This document shows positions 36,272 through 44,738 of a DNA stretch of 64,000 bases, one piece after another; the first letter of the stretch is position 1; every line of letters begins with the position of its first letter. The translations under genes were made by a program, and so were the position numbers. Source of the stretch: Desulfobacteraceae bacterium Eth-SRB2 (GTDB taxonomy: Bacteria > Desulfobacterota > Desulfobacteria > Desulfobacterales > UBA11574); assembly GCA_004193595.1 (NCBI GenBank), contig RPGQ01000004.1, positions 227,461 through 291,460 on the forward strand, read 5' to 3'. The notes beneath the pieces were generated by a model. That model did no database searches. It saw only the letters and a program-made list of their open reading frames with translations, and was not told the origin of the DNA.

Positions 36272-37069
36272 TCATTTTTCATTTTCCGCCGCTTCTTCGA
36301 GCAGGATACTTTTTAATCTTTCTAACTCCCGCGAGACCGTTTTTTCAATGACCTCAACAAGAATACCATCGATCTTTTCGTAAAACATCTTTTTTATAAC
36401 ACGCTCCAAAGCTGCTTCCATATGTGCATCCGACACCTTTTCAGAATCAATTTCAGTATCAGGCAAATCCTCCGAAACATCTTCTTTAGCGTCGAGCTCC
36501 ATTCCCAGGGAATCGACAAAATCATCACTCAGGTCCTGATCAAAGGCGACTTCCTTGCCAAATTCATCATCTAATTCACTTGGTTCTTCTAAAAGATCTG
36601 GTTCTATCTCAATAAGATCCTCTGCTTCCTGAGATGAATCCACGATTATAGGGATAGGTTCACCGATTTCTTCTATTTCCTTGGAGGTATCGCCCACTGT
36701 ATCGGTTTCTGTTATGATATCTTCTGCTGATTCTGCTTCTTCAGTGACCACGGCTTCCTTTATATTTTCTACGCCAGGCTCATCGACGGCCTCCAAAAGG
36801 TCGATAATTTCCCCATCGTCTTGAGATGCATCAAGTGTCTCTTCTTGGAGTTCTATGATCTCTGGGTCTGGTATTGAATCTGTCTCTTGGGAGACCACGG
36901 CTTCCTTTTCACCTTCTAAACCAGGTTCGTCGGCATCCTCTAGAAGGTCGATAATTTCCTCATCGTCTTGAGATGCAACGAATGTCTCTTCTTCAAGTTC
37001 TATAATCTCTTGATCTTGTATTGATTCTGCCCCTTCAATTTTCTTGTCCGGATCATTATTGTCCGACAT
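36272..37069 (-). CDS. Acidic low-complexity protein with short helical C-terminus (PopZ-like architecture)
   Basis: 265 residues. The first 200 are highly acidic (Asp/Glu-rich, isoleucine-spaced) with two imperfect copies of about 55 residues (PEIIELQEETLDASQDD and DQEIIELEEETFVASQDD). The last 45 residues are an amphipathic helical segment (ERVIKKMFYEKIDGILVE, then EKTVSRELERLK). This layout, a disordered acidic body plus a conserved C-terminal helical hairpin, resembles the polar organising protein PopZ (DUF2497), but sequence support is weak. A good AGGGGG ribosome site precedes the ATG. It lies 190 bp upstream of valS on the same strand. Confidence 0.65.
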   Translation of the reverse strand: MSDNNDPDKKIEGAESIQDQEIIELEEETFVASQDDEEIIDLLEDADEPGLEGEKEAVVSQETDSIPDPEIIELQEETLDASQDDGEIIDLLEAVDEPGVENIKEAVVTEEAESAEDIITETDTVGDTSKEIEEIGEPIPIIVDSSQEAEDLIEIEPDLLEEPSELDDEFGKEVAFDQDLSDDFVDSLGMELDAKEDVSEDLPDTEIDSEKVSDAHMEAALERVIKKMFYEKIDGILVEVIEKTVSRELERLKSILLEEAAENEK

Positions 37070-37273
37070 ATAAACCCCCTGTTTACCATAACGTGCCGTA
37101 CATCATAAACAAGTACCCTATAATCAGATGAAGAAATTTACCACAGGGCATACAGGGTGTCAAGATATTTGCTTTTTGGAAAAATTTGGCTCTGATTTGG
37201 CTGAACATGCAAGGGCAAGCGGTTTAGCAAAAAAATGATTTACAATATACCCGCCTGAATTATAAAAGAGAGT

Positions 37274-38044
37274 ATGCGGTATTTTTTTATCGAATCATCG
37301 GAAATTTCCGGCGCAACATCTATTATTACCGGTTCTGATGCCAGGCACATAAAAACCGTATTGCGCCTTAAGCCGGGTGATAAGATAGGTCTTTTTGACG
37401 GCAGAGGGTTTGAATATCGGGCTGAAATTATTGCTTTTTCTCCAGAAAGTATAAACGTATCCATAACAGACTGCTTTCCTTCCACAGCCGAGTCTCCGGT
37501 TCATATTGTTATTGCCCAGGCGTTTTTAAAAGAAAAGAAAATGGACGGTCTTGTCCGTCATCTTACCGAACTCGGAGTAACAAAATGGATACCTTTTTTT
37601 GCCGAACGATCTGTTTCCAGACCCGATAAAAAACAAATTTCAGCGCGTACGCAACGGTGGAAAAAAATAGCAAAAGAATCTCTCAAGCAGTGCAAACGCG
37701 GCCGTATTTTAGAAATCGGTGAAACCGTATCCTATGGAGAGGTGCTGACTCTTGGTGAATTTTGCGACTTAAAAATCATTTTCTGGGAAAATGAATTTAA
37801 ATTAGTCCATAAGGAATTACCCAAACCCAACCGGCAAATTAATACAATTTTTGCCGTGCTGGGGCCGGAGGGAGGGTTGACCTCCCGGGAGATAGAAATT
37901 GCCAGAAACCGCGGATTTGTTACCGCCGCACTTGGACCCCGTATATTGAGAGCTGAAACGGCAACCATTGCAGCAACAGTCTTGTTGCAATATATTTTCG
38001 GGGATATGGGTCAAAAAAATCTTGACAAAAAACCGTGCTTCTAA
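37274..38044 (+). CDS. rsmE: 16S rRNA (uracil1498-N3)-methyltransferase RsmE
   Basis: 256 residues with the SPOUT-fold C-terminal knot visible: IVIAQAFLKEKKMDGLVRHLTELG, AERSV, SLKQCKRGR and LGPEGGLTSREIEIARN with the final LGPRILRAETATIAA. It uses SAM to methylate U1498 in 16S rRNA. tRNA-Phe follows 26 bp later. Confidence 0.95.
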   Translation: MRYFFIESSEISGATSIITGSDARHIKTVLRLKPGDKIGLFDGRGFEYRAEIIAFSPESINVSITDCFPSTAESPVHIVIAQAFLKEKKMDGLVRHLTELGVTKWIPFFAERSVSRPDKKQISARTQRWKKIAKESLKQCKRGRILEIGETVSYGEVLTLGEFCDLKIIFWENEFKLVHKELPKPNRQINTIFAVLGPEGGLTSREIEIARNRGFVTAALGPRILRAETATIAATVLLQYIFGDMGQKNLDKKPCF

Positions 38045-38070
38045 TAGCAGTACTATTTTAATTTTAATAA

Positions 38071-38146
38071 GCCGAGGTAGCTCAGTCGGTAGAGCAGGGG
38101 ACTGAAAATCCCCGTGTCGGCAGTTCGATTCTGTCCCTCGGCACCA
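38071..38146 (+). tRNA. tRNA-Phe (anticodon GAA)
   Basis: 76 nt with encoded CCA. The acceptor stem pairs GCCGAGG (38071-38077) with CCTCGGC (38136-38142); the anticodon loop is CTGAAAA, giving GAA; the T arm contains GTTCGATTC. All arms fold canonically. Confidence 0.98.
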
Positions 38147-38165
38147 TAAAAGGTTATTATATTGA

Positions 38166-38199
38166 AGGGGTTAACCAAAACTCAGGTTAGCCTCTTTTT
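38166..38199 (+). terminator. Terminator after tRNA-Phe
   Basis: AGGGGTTAACC (38166-38176) pairs with GGTTAGCCTCT (38185-38195) with two G-T pairs, followed by five T. Confidence 0.7.
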
Positions 38200-38421
38200 G
38201 TTGAAATCGTGGATTGTGCCAAAAACTGTGCCCAGTGGGGTCCGTGAACCTAAACGGATAATGCCAACCAATAGCCATTCATGGGTTCAGAGGTATATCG
38301 GAAACGATTCATTCGATCGAAAAAGCCCTTTGCTTCAAACCCCATTTCACGGAACATGGGTTTGACCTTCTTTCCGCATTATGATATTTATTCTCTGGAT
38401 ACCTTCCAAAGGACCTAAACC

Positions 38422-39243
38422 ATGAGAAACAAAACACCGTTCGATTCCGAAATCGCATCAATTATTATGGCGGCCGGCCGAGGCAGCAGAATGACTGGCT
38501 ACGAGGGCAATAAAACACTGTTGCCGCTGTTGCCCGGCAGTTCAATTTTTGAAGGCAGCCATCCAATTTTGCTCTATCTATTGGAGAATTTGCCGGTTGG
38601 CCAAAGAGCGCTCATAGTCAATCATTGCAAAGAAGATGTGATTGCGACAACCCGAGATTTGGATATTACCTACTGCGAGCAGCCGATTCTTAACGGTACC
38701 GGCGGTGCTATTTTAGCTGCCCGACCGTTTATTGAGTCCCTGCCGTGCTCTAAGTTTATTATTACCATGGGAGATGTTCCTTTTGTTCAAAAGGCAACCT
38801 ATATGCAGCTCGTTCACCATCTTGAAACGTTCGACCTTGTCATCCTGGGATTTTGTCCGGATGACAAAAAGCAATACGGCGTTTTGGAAACCCAGGGGGG
38901 CCTTGTGAAAAAAATAACCGAATGGAAACACTGGAAGGACTATCCGGAGGAAAAACAAGCGGCTTTAACCATCTGCAACTCAGGAATTTACGCTGTAAAA
39001 AAGAAAGCCTTAGAAAAATATCTACCGGTCATGGCCTCGCGGCCTCAGATCGTTCACAAAGAGATAAACGGCAAAACTACTCCCATAGAGGAGTTTTTTA
39101 TAACCGACCTTATTGAGTATATGGCCGAAGACGGACAATCCGTTGGATATCTTTTGGCCCAAAATGAGAGTGAAACCATGGGCATTGACGATCATACTGC
39201 GCTTCAAAATGCCCAGGCAATATTTAAGACACGAGGCCCTTGA
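38422..39243 (+). CDS. Sugar-phosphate nucleotidyltransferase (GlmU N-terminal-like)
   Basis: 273 residues forming only the NTP-transferase fold: IIMAAGRGSRMTG (pyrophosphorylase signature), NGTGGAILAARPF, MGDVPFV (metal-binding Asp), and CNSGIYAV. No left-handed beta-helix acetyltransferase domain follows, so it is not full GlmU. It probably activates a sugar phosphate with UTP or CTP. AAAGGA precedes the ATG. The substrate is unknown. Confidence 0.85.
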   Translation: MRNKTPFDSEIASIIMAAGRGSRMTGYEGNKTLLPLLPGSSIFEGSHPILLYLLENLPVGQRALIVNHCKEDVIATTRDLDITYCEQPILNGTGGAILAARPFIESLPCSKFIITMGDVPFVQKATYMQLVHHLETFDLVILGFCPDDKKQYGVLETQGGLVKKITEWKHWKDYPEEKQAALTICNSGIYAVKKKALEKYLPVMASRPQIVHKEINGKTTPIEEFFITDLIEYMAEDGQSVGYLLAQNESETMGIDDHTALQNAQAIFKTRGP

Positions 39244-39263
39244 AAAACGTTCAATTTTGTTCA

Positions 39264-39341
39264 AGATCAAGGAAGGCGAAAATTTTAACCACAGGAATAC
39301 ATGAAGTATTTTGAGGATTAAAATTTGAGCCTGACGCAGGG
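39264..39341. repeat. Dispersed repeat D, copy 2
   Basis: Shares AAGATCAAGGAAG, GAAAATTTTAACCACAGG and GGATTAAAATTTGAGCCTG with 18028-18101. The two half-sites are inverted around AAAATTTTAA. Confidence 0.7.
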
Positions 39342-39450
39342 ATTGAGCAAAAGGGGGCGTTTTTCAAGGGTCTCGGCGCGGGGCACCGCGTGACTCAAAC
39401 CCCGCCCCCGGATTTCTGATAGAGCTCTATGATCGATGCATTGTCAAACA

Positions 39451-39482
39451 AAAAGGCAGAACTAATGGGCTCTGCCTTTTTT
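39451..39482. terminator. Bidirectional terminator between the nucleotidyltransferase and PEP-CTERM genes
   Basis: AAAAGGCAGA and TCTGCCTTTT form a perfect 10-bp stem with a 10-nt loop. An A-run on the left and a T-run on the right serve both strands. Confidence 0.75.
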
Positions 39483-39658
39483 AACTATCTTCGTTATTTT
39501 AATTTTCTTACCTTTAACCTTCTATCGTTCCCGCTTCTTCGTTCTTTGCCGGATCTACGCTCCGGTATATAAGAAGTGTAGGAAAATTCACGCCTGTCAA
39601 TTCCTAAGCGCCGGCCTCCATTATCGGGTAGTGTGTTGGTCATGGCAATAATCATCTG

Positions 39659-39832
39659 CTATTTAAAGAACTTTTTTCGCCCAAATACTGCCAAACCGAT
39701 TAAGCCGGAGCCTAAAAGAAGCATGCTTGCCGGTTCAGGGACGGATGCAACGCCCGTTTTAGCCAACAATAAACTGCTTGTGTCGGTAAATAATAAAGAT
39801 GCAGTGAGGATTATAATAGATAATATTCTCAT
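39659..39832 (-). CDS. 57-residue PEP-CTERM sorting-signal peptide
   Basis: The minus-strand frame from the ATG at 39830-39832 to a TAG at 39659-39661 encodes an N-terminal signal peptide (MRILSIIILTASLLF...) and, after only a few residues, a complete PEP-CTERM signal: VPEPASMLLLGSGLIG, a hydrophobic stretch, and the basic tail FGRKKFF. PEP-CTERM proteins are exported and processed by exosortase, usually in bacteria making exopolysaccharide. Here almost nothing remains between the two signals. A purine-rich AAGAAGTG precedes the ATG. A probable c-di-GMP riboswitch lies just upstream. A + strand open frame overlaps it but has no such features. Confidence 0.8.
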   Translation of the reverse strand: MRILSIIILTASLLFTDTSSLLLAKTGVASVPEPASMLLLGSGLIGLAVFGRKKFFK

Positions 39833-39917
39833 ATTTCACTTCTTATGGTGAAAAACCGTTTCTAAAAAATGTATTAAATTGATTGTTAGACTGATAAAAA
39901 TTGAAATTCCACGCATC

Positions 39918-40010
39918 AAAAAAGCCGAAGCACCTTACTTCCCAAGGTAACTTGGCTATCTTAATACAGATCCTTGGCTTTCCGTCCCGGCCCCATGACC
40001 GTTTTGGCTT
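39918..40010 (-). promoter_or_regulatory. Probable c-di-GMP-I (GEMM-I) riboswitch with terminator platform
   Basis: On the minus strand the core reads GGGACGGAAAGCCAAGG, then an ATCT...AGAT hairpin, then AGCCAAGTTACCTTGG. This matches the GEMM-I layout GGGACGCAAAGCC...GCCGGGTTGCC, with CCAAGG/CCTTGG as P2 and CGGTC-ATGG-GGCCG as P1b. Differences from consensus are ACGG for ACGC and a non-GNRA loop. A GAAG/CTTC hairpin with GGCTTTTTT follows (the T-run is the A-run at 39918-39923), then the PEP-CTERM ORF 85 bp on. Confidence 0.75.
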
Positions 40011-40218
40011 TTTCTTGGTATGTTCTGATTTAATTTGTTCAGATTTGTTTATGCAAAAATCATGCATAACCAGAATTTTTTTTGCCCCTTTAAATTTCAA
40101 TTAGTTATCGTAAATGGAAAGGCGATGAACATTATATTGTGAAATGAATACCATAGATTTTATTGAATTTTTTACATATTGGGTAGTTCAGGTAACACTT
40201 AAACTCTGCATCCATAAT

Positions 40219-40896
40219 TTAATATTTTCTTCTTCCTTTATATTTTTCCAGTTCGTATCGAACGGTAATCCAAAATATATCATCGGAGGGTATTTGGGCG
40301 CCGAATTCCCGGATAGCTCTCTTTGCAAGCATAGAAAAGGCTCTCTGGAATGCCGGGCCATGGTGGCCTTCGCGCAGTAATTTTTTTTTAATAACAAGCG
40401 TTTTGAGGTCAATATTCCATGGGTTTTTGAAAAGGGCTCTTTCCCTGTACTCCCTGGTTTTAAAAGCGTTATACCTGAAAACTGCAACATGTGCCAGTTC
40501 GTGAATCATCGTTCCCTTCCAGTCTCCAAGGTAAGGCCATAATTTAATTGTAATTTTGGCTACTTTACCCTTGCGTTCTGTCCGCGTGGGTTTCACATCT
40601 TTAAAAACCATACGTCCCGACACCATACCAAGGGCAGGTTTGACCTGATTTTTTAAAAAAACGTCACCATATCTGTTTTCAAAATATTTAATCCCATCCT
40701 TGCATTCACAGGGATAGCATTTATTCCCGAAATAATCTGTGAAAACCTCGTTTTCCGGTTTCTGAATACTGATAAGGATATTTAAAACGCCCGGCGCCTT
40801 GATTTCATCCTCCGGCCGCAAAACCAGGTTCCAGCTTTTCGGTGTGATCCGGTCGGCAAACCGTCGTATTTCTTCTTTTTGCGCGGGTGACAACAT
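40219..40896 (-). CDS. SprT-like zinc metalloprotein
   Basis: 225 residues. A zincin motif HELAH (in GTMIHELAHVAVF) and a downstream third-ligand-type segment HHGPAFQRAF resemble SprT/Spartan-like metallopeptidases. Two Cys (CYPCECKDG) near the middle may bind a second metal. No signal peptide, so cytoplasmic. It lies 200 bp upstream of the riboswitch on the same strand. The biological substrate is unknown. Confidence 0.75.
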   Translation of the reverse strand: MLSPAQKEEIRRFADRITPKSWNLVLRPEDEIKAPGVLNILISIQKPENEVFTDYFGNKCYPCECKDGIKYFENRYGDVFLKNQVKPALGMVSGRMVFKDVKPTRTERKGKVAKITIKLWPYLGDWKGTMIHELAHVAVFRYNAFKTREYRERALFKNPWNIDLKTLVIKKKLLREGHHGPAFQRAFSMLAKRAIREFGAQIPSDDIFWITVRYELEKYKGRRKY

Positions 40897-41042
40897 ATTT
40901 GTTTTTTAAAATCTATTCGGAATTTTTTTGGACACAGATAATCAAGATCTGAACGTCTCGGAAATTCTACAATTTATTGAAATAATATATTTTTTGATGG
41001 CAACCTTTTTATGCAGGCGGATCTGCGAAATTTTGTGTGATA

Positions 41043-41309
41043 TTACCTCTTGAGTTCCACCAGGGTAGCGCCCCAGCCTCCGGCTTCAGGGGGTGCATTT
41101 CGAAAAGATTCAACCATTTGATTTTGTTTCAAAAGTTCCTGAACCCGTTTTTTCAGAATCCCCCGGCCCTTTCCATGAACAATTCGTACAGAGTAGATAT
41201 CTGCGTCAATGCAAGCTTCAAAGTAATCCACAAGAAGATCCGGTATGTCTTTGGGTATAAAAGTATGAAGATCTAAAATATCTTCTATGGGCATGTTAAC
41301 GGGTTGCAC
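41043..41309 (-). CDS. Small Smr domain protein
   Basis: 88 residues forming a single Smr domain: the DLHTFIP motif (LDLHxx) near residue 13, IVHGKGRGILK (HGKG signature) and the closing ESFRNAPPEAGGWGATLVEL. Smr domains nick or bind branched DNA or RNA and occur alone or at the C-terminus of MutS2. No MutS part is nearby. The true start could be MPIED, 5 residues in. Confidence 0.9.
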   Translation of the reverse strand: MQPVNMPIEDILDLHTFIPKDIPDLLVDYFEACIDADIYSVRIVHGKGRGILKKRVQELLKQNQMVESFRNAPPEAGGWGATLVELKR

Positions 41310-41352
41310 GTAAAAAGGCTATCCTTTCGAGTTGTTACGAATTCATTAATCT

Positions 41353-41529
41353 TGATGAACTCGTAAAAAGTCCGATTTAGACGGTTTCGTAAAAAGTTCA
41401 AACTCCCCCGCCAAACTTAGGCGGGATAAAAAGGCGTGCAAATTTTGTAATCATGAGGCGTACTTATCGTACGTTGAATGATTGCGAAATGCAGTACAAC
41501 GCAGAAGTTGGACTTTTTACGAGACCGTC
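41353..41529. repeat. Dispersed repeat A, copy 2
   Basis: GACGGTTTCGTAAAAAGTTC at the left and TTTTTACGAGACCGTC at the right, with an internal CCCCCGCCAAACTTAGGCGGG hairpin arm and CGTACTTATCGTACG palindrome. The left flank TGATGAACTCGTAAAAAGTC is shared with copies 3 and 4. Confidence 0.85.
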
Positions 41530-41590
41530 AATCTTGATATTGTTGCATATGGTGCTATAGTACATTCAATATTTTGATATTAATTAATTT

Positions 41591-41742
41591 TGATGAACTC
41601 GTAAAAAGTCCGATTTAGACGGTTTCGTAAAAAGTTCAACTTCAAGGCATGCAAATTTTGTAATCATGAGGCGTACTTTTCGTACGTTGAATGATTGCGG
41701 AATGCAGCACAACGCAGAAGTTGGACTTTTTACGAGACCGTC
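41591..41742. repeat. Dispersed repeat A, copy 3 (short form)
   Basis: Same ends and orientation as copy 2, 60 bp downstream, but lacking the roughly 27-bp CCCCCGCC...GGCGGG segment. The two copies make a tandem pair in the 519-bp gap between smr and plsY. Confidence 0.85.
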
Positions 41743-41828
41743 AATGTTGAATGCCAAACCCTGAACCCAGTGTCTTGTATCATGTATCCGGAATATTTTC
41801 ATCAAAATAACAAAACGGAATTGTATAA

Positions 41829-42434
41829 ATGATTAAGTTATTTGTGCTACTTGTTTTTGCCTATTTGCTCGGCTCCATCCCCTGGGGTATTGTTTTGACC
41901 CGGCTGTTTACTTCCGTAGATATCCGGCGTGAGGGAAGCGGAAACATCGGTGCCACCAATGTCGTACGTATCGCAGGGCCGACTCTTGGAGTTCTGACAC
42001 TTATTGGTGATATGCTAAAGGGGGGTATTCCGGTATGGATTGCAGGTGTACTGACAACTCCAAACAGCTTTTGGGGTGAAATTTACATCTCACTTGTGGC
42101 GCTTGCTGCTTTTTCAGGTCACCTTTATCCGCTTTACATGAGGTTTAAAAAAGGAGGCAAAGGGGTTGCAACTGCTGCAGGGTGTTTTGCGGTAATTTCA
42201 CCCGTGGCATTTATGGTTGCGATTCTGGTTTTTATCATGTTTGTTTGCTGGCTCAACATTGTTGCGGTTGCATCACTTGCCGCCGCCGCCGTTCTTCCTG
42301 TTGCAATTTGGAAGGCAACCGGATCCGGTGTCCTGACCGTATGCGCTATTGTAACAGCCATATTAATCTATTTTCGCCATACAGATAATATCAAAAGACT
42401 TCTTAAAGGTACGGAACCTGTAATTTGGAAATAG
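41829..42434 (+). CDS. plsY: Acyl-phosphate:glycerol-3-phosphate acyltransferase
   Basis: 201-residue polytopic membrane protein with the three PlsY loop motifs: GSGNIGATNVVR, GHLYPLYMRFKKGGKGVAT and a final loop IYFRHTDNIKRLLKGTE. It acylates glycerol-3-phosphate with acyl-phosphate, the first step of phospholipid synthesis. Confidence 0.96.
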   Translation: MIKLFVLLVFAYLLGSIPWGIVLTRLFTSVDIRREGSGNIGATNVVRIAGPTLGVLTLIGDMLKGGIPVWIAGVLTTPNSFWGEIYISLVALAAFSGHLYPLYMRFKKGGKGVATAAGCFAVISPVAFMVAILVFIMFVCWLNIVAVASLAAAAVLPVAIWKATGSGVLTVCAIVTAILIYFRHTDNIKRLLKGTEPVIWK

Positions 42435-42451
42435 ACAGATTCTGCCACTGT

Positions 42452-42630
42452 AGTTAGTGTCCATCCATAAATGGTAGATTTTGGTTTCCGGCAAGGCCCG
42501 AGCGAGTTTTCAACCGCCCCGAAAACATCACGGGATCTCCGACAGGCATAGCGCGCTATTTCGAGGATTGAAAACGAGTGAGAACGCCGCCGGGGGCCGA
42601 AAGATGCCGTTTATGGGTGGACACAATTAA
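42452..42630. repeat. Dispersed repeat C, copy 1
   Basis: Ends GTGTCCATCCATAAATGG and CCGTTTATGGGTGGACAC are inverted. The core includes CCCGAAAACATCACGGGATC. The reverse complement lies at 58384-58557. It occupies the convergent space between plsY and ispH-ubiA. Confidence 0.85.
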
Positions 42631-42632
42631 CA

Positions 42633-44375
42633 TCAAACGCAGTTTTGGAAAAAAAAAGACCCGATAAGCGTAATAATACCTGCCGTAATGAAGTTCGTTT
42701 CAACCAGAAACTCCAGCCTTGTGCCGGGAAGCATATAGCCCAGTTCATGGGCTGAAAGGACAACAAAAATAAAAATCGGACAGATTGCAAGTGCGAATCC
42801 AAGGATTGAAATAAAATGAAATGTACTGGATACAAGCAATATGCCGATATTTATTATGAGTATGGTTTTTAAAAGGCGCAAGGCTCGCTTTTCTCCCATC
42901 AGTATAGGCATGGTCTCTTTTCCCACAATACGGTCTCCCTGAATGTCAAGAATATCAAAAAATGCAGTTCTCACAAAAACAAGGCTTATGGACCAAAAAA
43001 ATACCAATACGGTACTCAGGCCCATATGTTCCGATACAGACAAAGAGGGCAATACCGCGGTAACGATTCCCCATGCCATTGCAATTAGAATTGTTTTCGA
43101 TCCCGGGATATCCCTTATTCTCCGGTACTTGCCGTTGAAAAAACGTTCCGGCAGAAGTCTCAAATTGTAAGAAAGGCCCATTATACTCATAACAAAAAGA
43201 ACCAAAAAAGGGACAGGTCCCATTGAATAGGCGGTCATCAATCCGGCGCCGCCGGCGAAGAAAGCAAGAAGTACCAGCAGGACCTTTTTTCTGTTATAAA
43301 AAGAGGATCTGTCAGGATCATTGTATCGGTCTTCCTTTGTGCCGATAAGATTGTTGAGAATGTGCATGGACTGGACATAAAGCATGGCCATAAGGACATT
43401 GGGCAAATAGTTGGCAATTTCCTGGAGTTTTGTGCATGCATAGCACAGGCATCCGGCTCCCATAGCCACATAGATATTTGTGAGAAGAAGTGAGCGCTGG
43501 ATGGCAAAAATGACACTGCGCCAGCTTTTTTGATTTTTAAAAGGGATGGCCTCCAGCGTTCTATAAACCCTTTTTATTATCCAGTTCGGGGTGGACGCAC
43601 CTGCCGTTATTCCTATGTGTCGGATTGAAGAAAGTGCGTCTAAATCGAGATCAGATTCTGTTTCAATATGATAGGTGGGCTTACCGGTTTGCCTTGAAAT
43701 TTCGGCAAGCCGCTGGGTATTCCCGCTATTATGGCCTCCCACGACAATAACGGCATCTACCAGATTCGCCAGGCGATGGACCTCAACCTGACGACGGGCT
43801 GTTGAATCACAAATTGTATCAAAAATCTTATAGTGGGGGAATTTTTGGATCGCCCAGTTTTTTACTTTTTCAAAAAAAAGCGTGTTCTGGGTGGTCTGTG
43901 CAACAATAATAGCCCTGTCAAAGGGGGGAAGGGAATCAAGATCGTTTATATTGTCGACTGCATACCCTTTTCCCCCTGCGTAACCCAGCAAGCCGATGAC
44001 TTCCGGATGATCCTTGTCCCCGATAATAATGCATACATAATCTTGTTTTGCATGTTTCCGGATGATGGTCTGGACTTTGATAACCCTCGGGCAGGTGGAA
44101 TCAATAATTTTGAAACCGGTCTTTTTAAGATTTTTCTTGGTTTCGGGAGGAACGCCGTGAGCCCTGATCAGGACGGTACCGGATCCGTGGTCAGGGATAT
44201 TATTTAAGACAGATATCCCTTTTTCTTCCAAAAGGTTCAGAACCTGGGGATTGTGTATAAGCGGTCCATAAGTGCAGATAGGATTTTCGTATTTGCTCGG
44301 TGCATCTAGAACCATTTCAACGGCTCTGCGTACTCCCATGCAGAAACCGGCGGTCTTGGCTAAAAGTATTTTCAT
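42633..44375 (-). CDS. ispH: IspH-UbiA fusion: HMBPP reductase plus prenyltransferase-like membrane domain
   Basis: 580 residues. Residues 1-280 are IspH (LytB): KTAGFCMGVRRAV, STCPRVIKVQ and ICDSTARRQ supply the three cysteines of its Fe-S cluster, with RAHGVP and VGGHNSGNTQ. It reduces HMBPP to IPP and DMAPP. Residues 285-580 are a polytopic UbiA-superfamily domain with both aspartate-rich motifs (NNLIGTKEDRYNDPD and DILDIQGDRIVGKETMP). The reductase product is the building block of the prenyl chains that UbiA enzymes transfer. The aromatic acceptor is unknown. It is last in the minus-strand parA group. Confidence 0.9.
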   Translation of the reverse strand: MKILLAKTAGFCMGVRRAVEMVLDAPSKYENPICTYGPLIHNPQVLNLLEEKGISVLNNIPDHGSGTVLIRAHGVPPETKKNLKKTGFKIIDSTCPRVIKVQTIIRKHAKQDYVCIIIGDKDHPEVIGLLGYAGGKGYAVDNINDLDSLPPFDRAIIVAQTTQNTLFFEKVKNWAIQKFPHYKIFDTICDSTARRQVEVHRLANLVDAVIVVGGHNSGNTQRLAEISRQTGKPTYHIETESDLDLDALSSIRHIGITAGASTPNWIIKRVYRTLEAIPFKNQKSWRSVIFAIQRSLLLTNIYVAMGAGCLCYACTKLQEIANYLPNVLMAMLYVQSMHILNNLIGTKEDRYNDPDRSSFYNRKKVLLVLLAFFAGGAGLMTAYSMGPVPFLVLFVMSIMGLSYNLRLLPERFFNGKYRRIRDIPGSKTILIAMAWGIVTAVLPSLSVSEHMGLSTVLVFFWSISLVFVRTAFFDILDIQGDRIVGKETMPILMGEKRALRLLKTILIINIGILLVSSTFHFISILGFALAICPIFIFVVLSAHELGYMLPGTRLEFLVETNFITAGIITLIGSFFFQNCV

Positions 44376-44533
44376 CTAAACCATTTGGCTTGCCCAAAAC
44401 TCCTTAAAGCCCTTGTCATGCAAATACCTGTTCGTGTCCGCACGCAGGCGGGAGCAATGCACAGGCAGGCATCGCTCCATTACTCCAGCAGTCCAATTGT
44501 TGAGCACAGCGAAACTTATTTGATACACCTATT

Positions 44534-44719
44534 TTATTCTTTAAGAAAAATGTTGTGGTCTACAAGAGCCAGTGAATGGATATGGGCTTTAAGAAATTTC
44601 TGATCTCCGAATATACTCACGAGTTTAATGCCGTTACCTTCAGGTTCGACCGTATCAACAGCCTCCATAATTAGCTTTTTCTCATTTTCTCGAATCAGAT
44701 ATGCATTTGCTTCACACAT
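44534..44719 (-). CDS. CooT family nickel-binding protein
   Basis: 61 residues, MCEANAYLIRENEKKLIMEA and so on to HIHSLALVDHNIFL, the pattern of CooT-type small beta-barrel proteins whose Cys2 binds Ni(II). In CO-oxidising bacteria CooT serves carbon monoxide dehydrogenase, but this broad family is found without it. The AAGGAAC ribosome site is retained right at the edge of a MITE inserted 20 bp upstream. Confidence 0.85.
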   Translation of the reverse strand: MCEANAYLIRENEKKLIMEAVDTVEPEGNGIKLVSIFGDQKFLKAHIHSLALVDHNIFLKE

Positions 44720-44738
44720 GATATTCGTTCCTTATTTT

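Noticed and set aside
38022..38056. Promoter for tRNA-Phe (TTGACA at 38022 and TACTAT at 38051)
   Set aside because: The spacer would be 23 bp, too long for a standard sigma-70 promoter.
38162..38365. A 67-residue open frame after tRNA-Phe, possibly an integrase remnant
   Set aside because: No similarity to recombinases is visible. It begins in the tRNA terminator hairpin and has no ribosome site.
39633..39851. A 72-residue + strand open frame
   Set aside because: It is the antisense of the PEP-CTERM peptide, which has recognisable signals and a leader.
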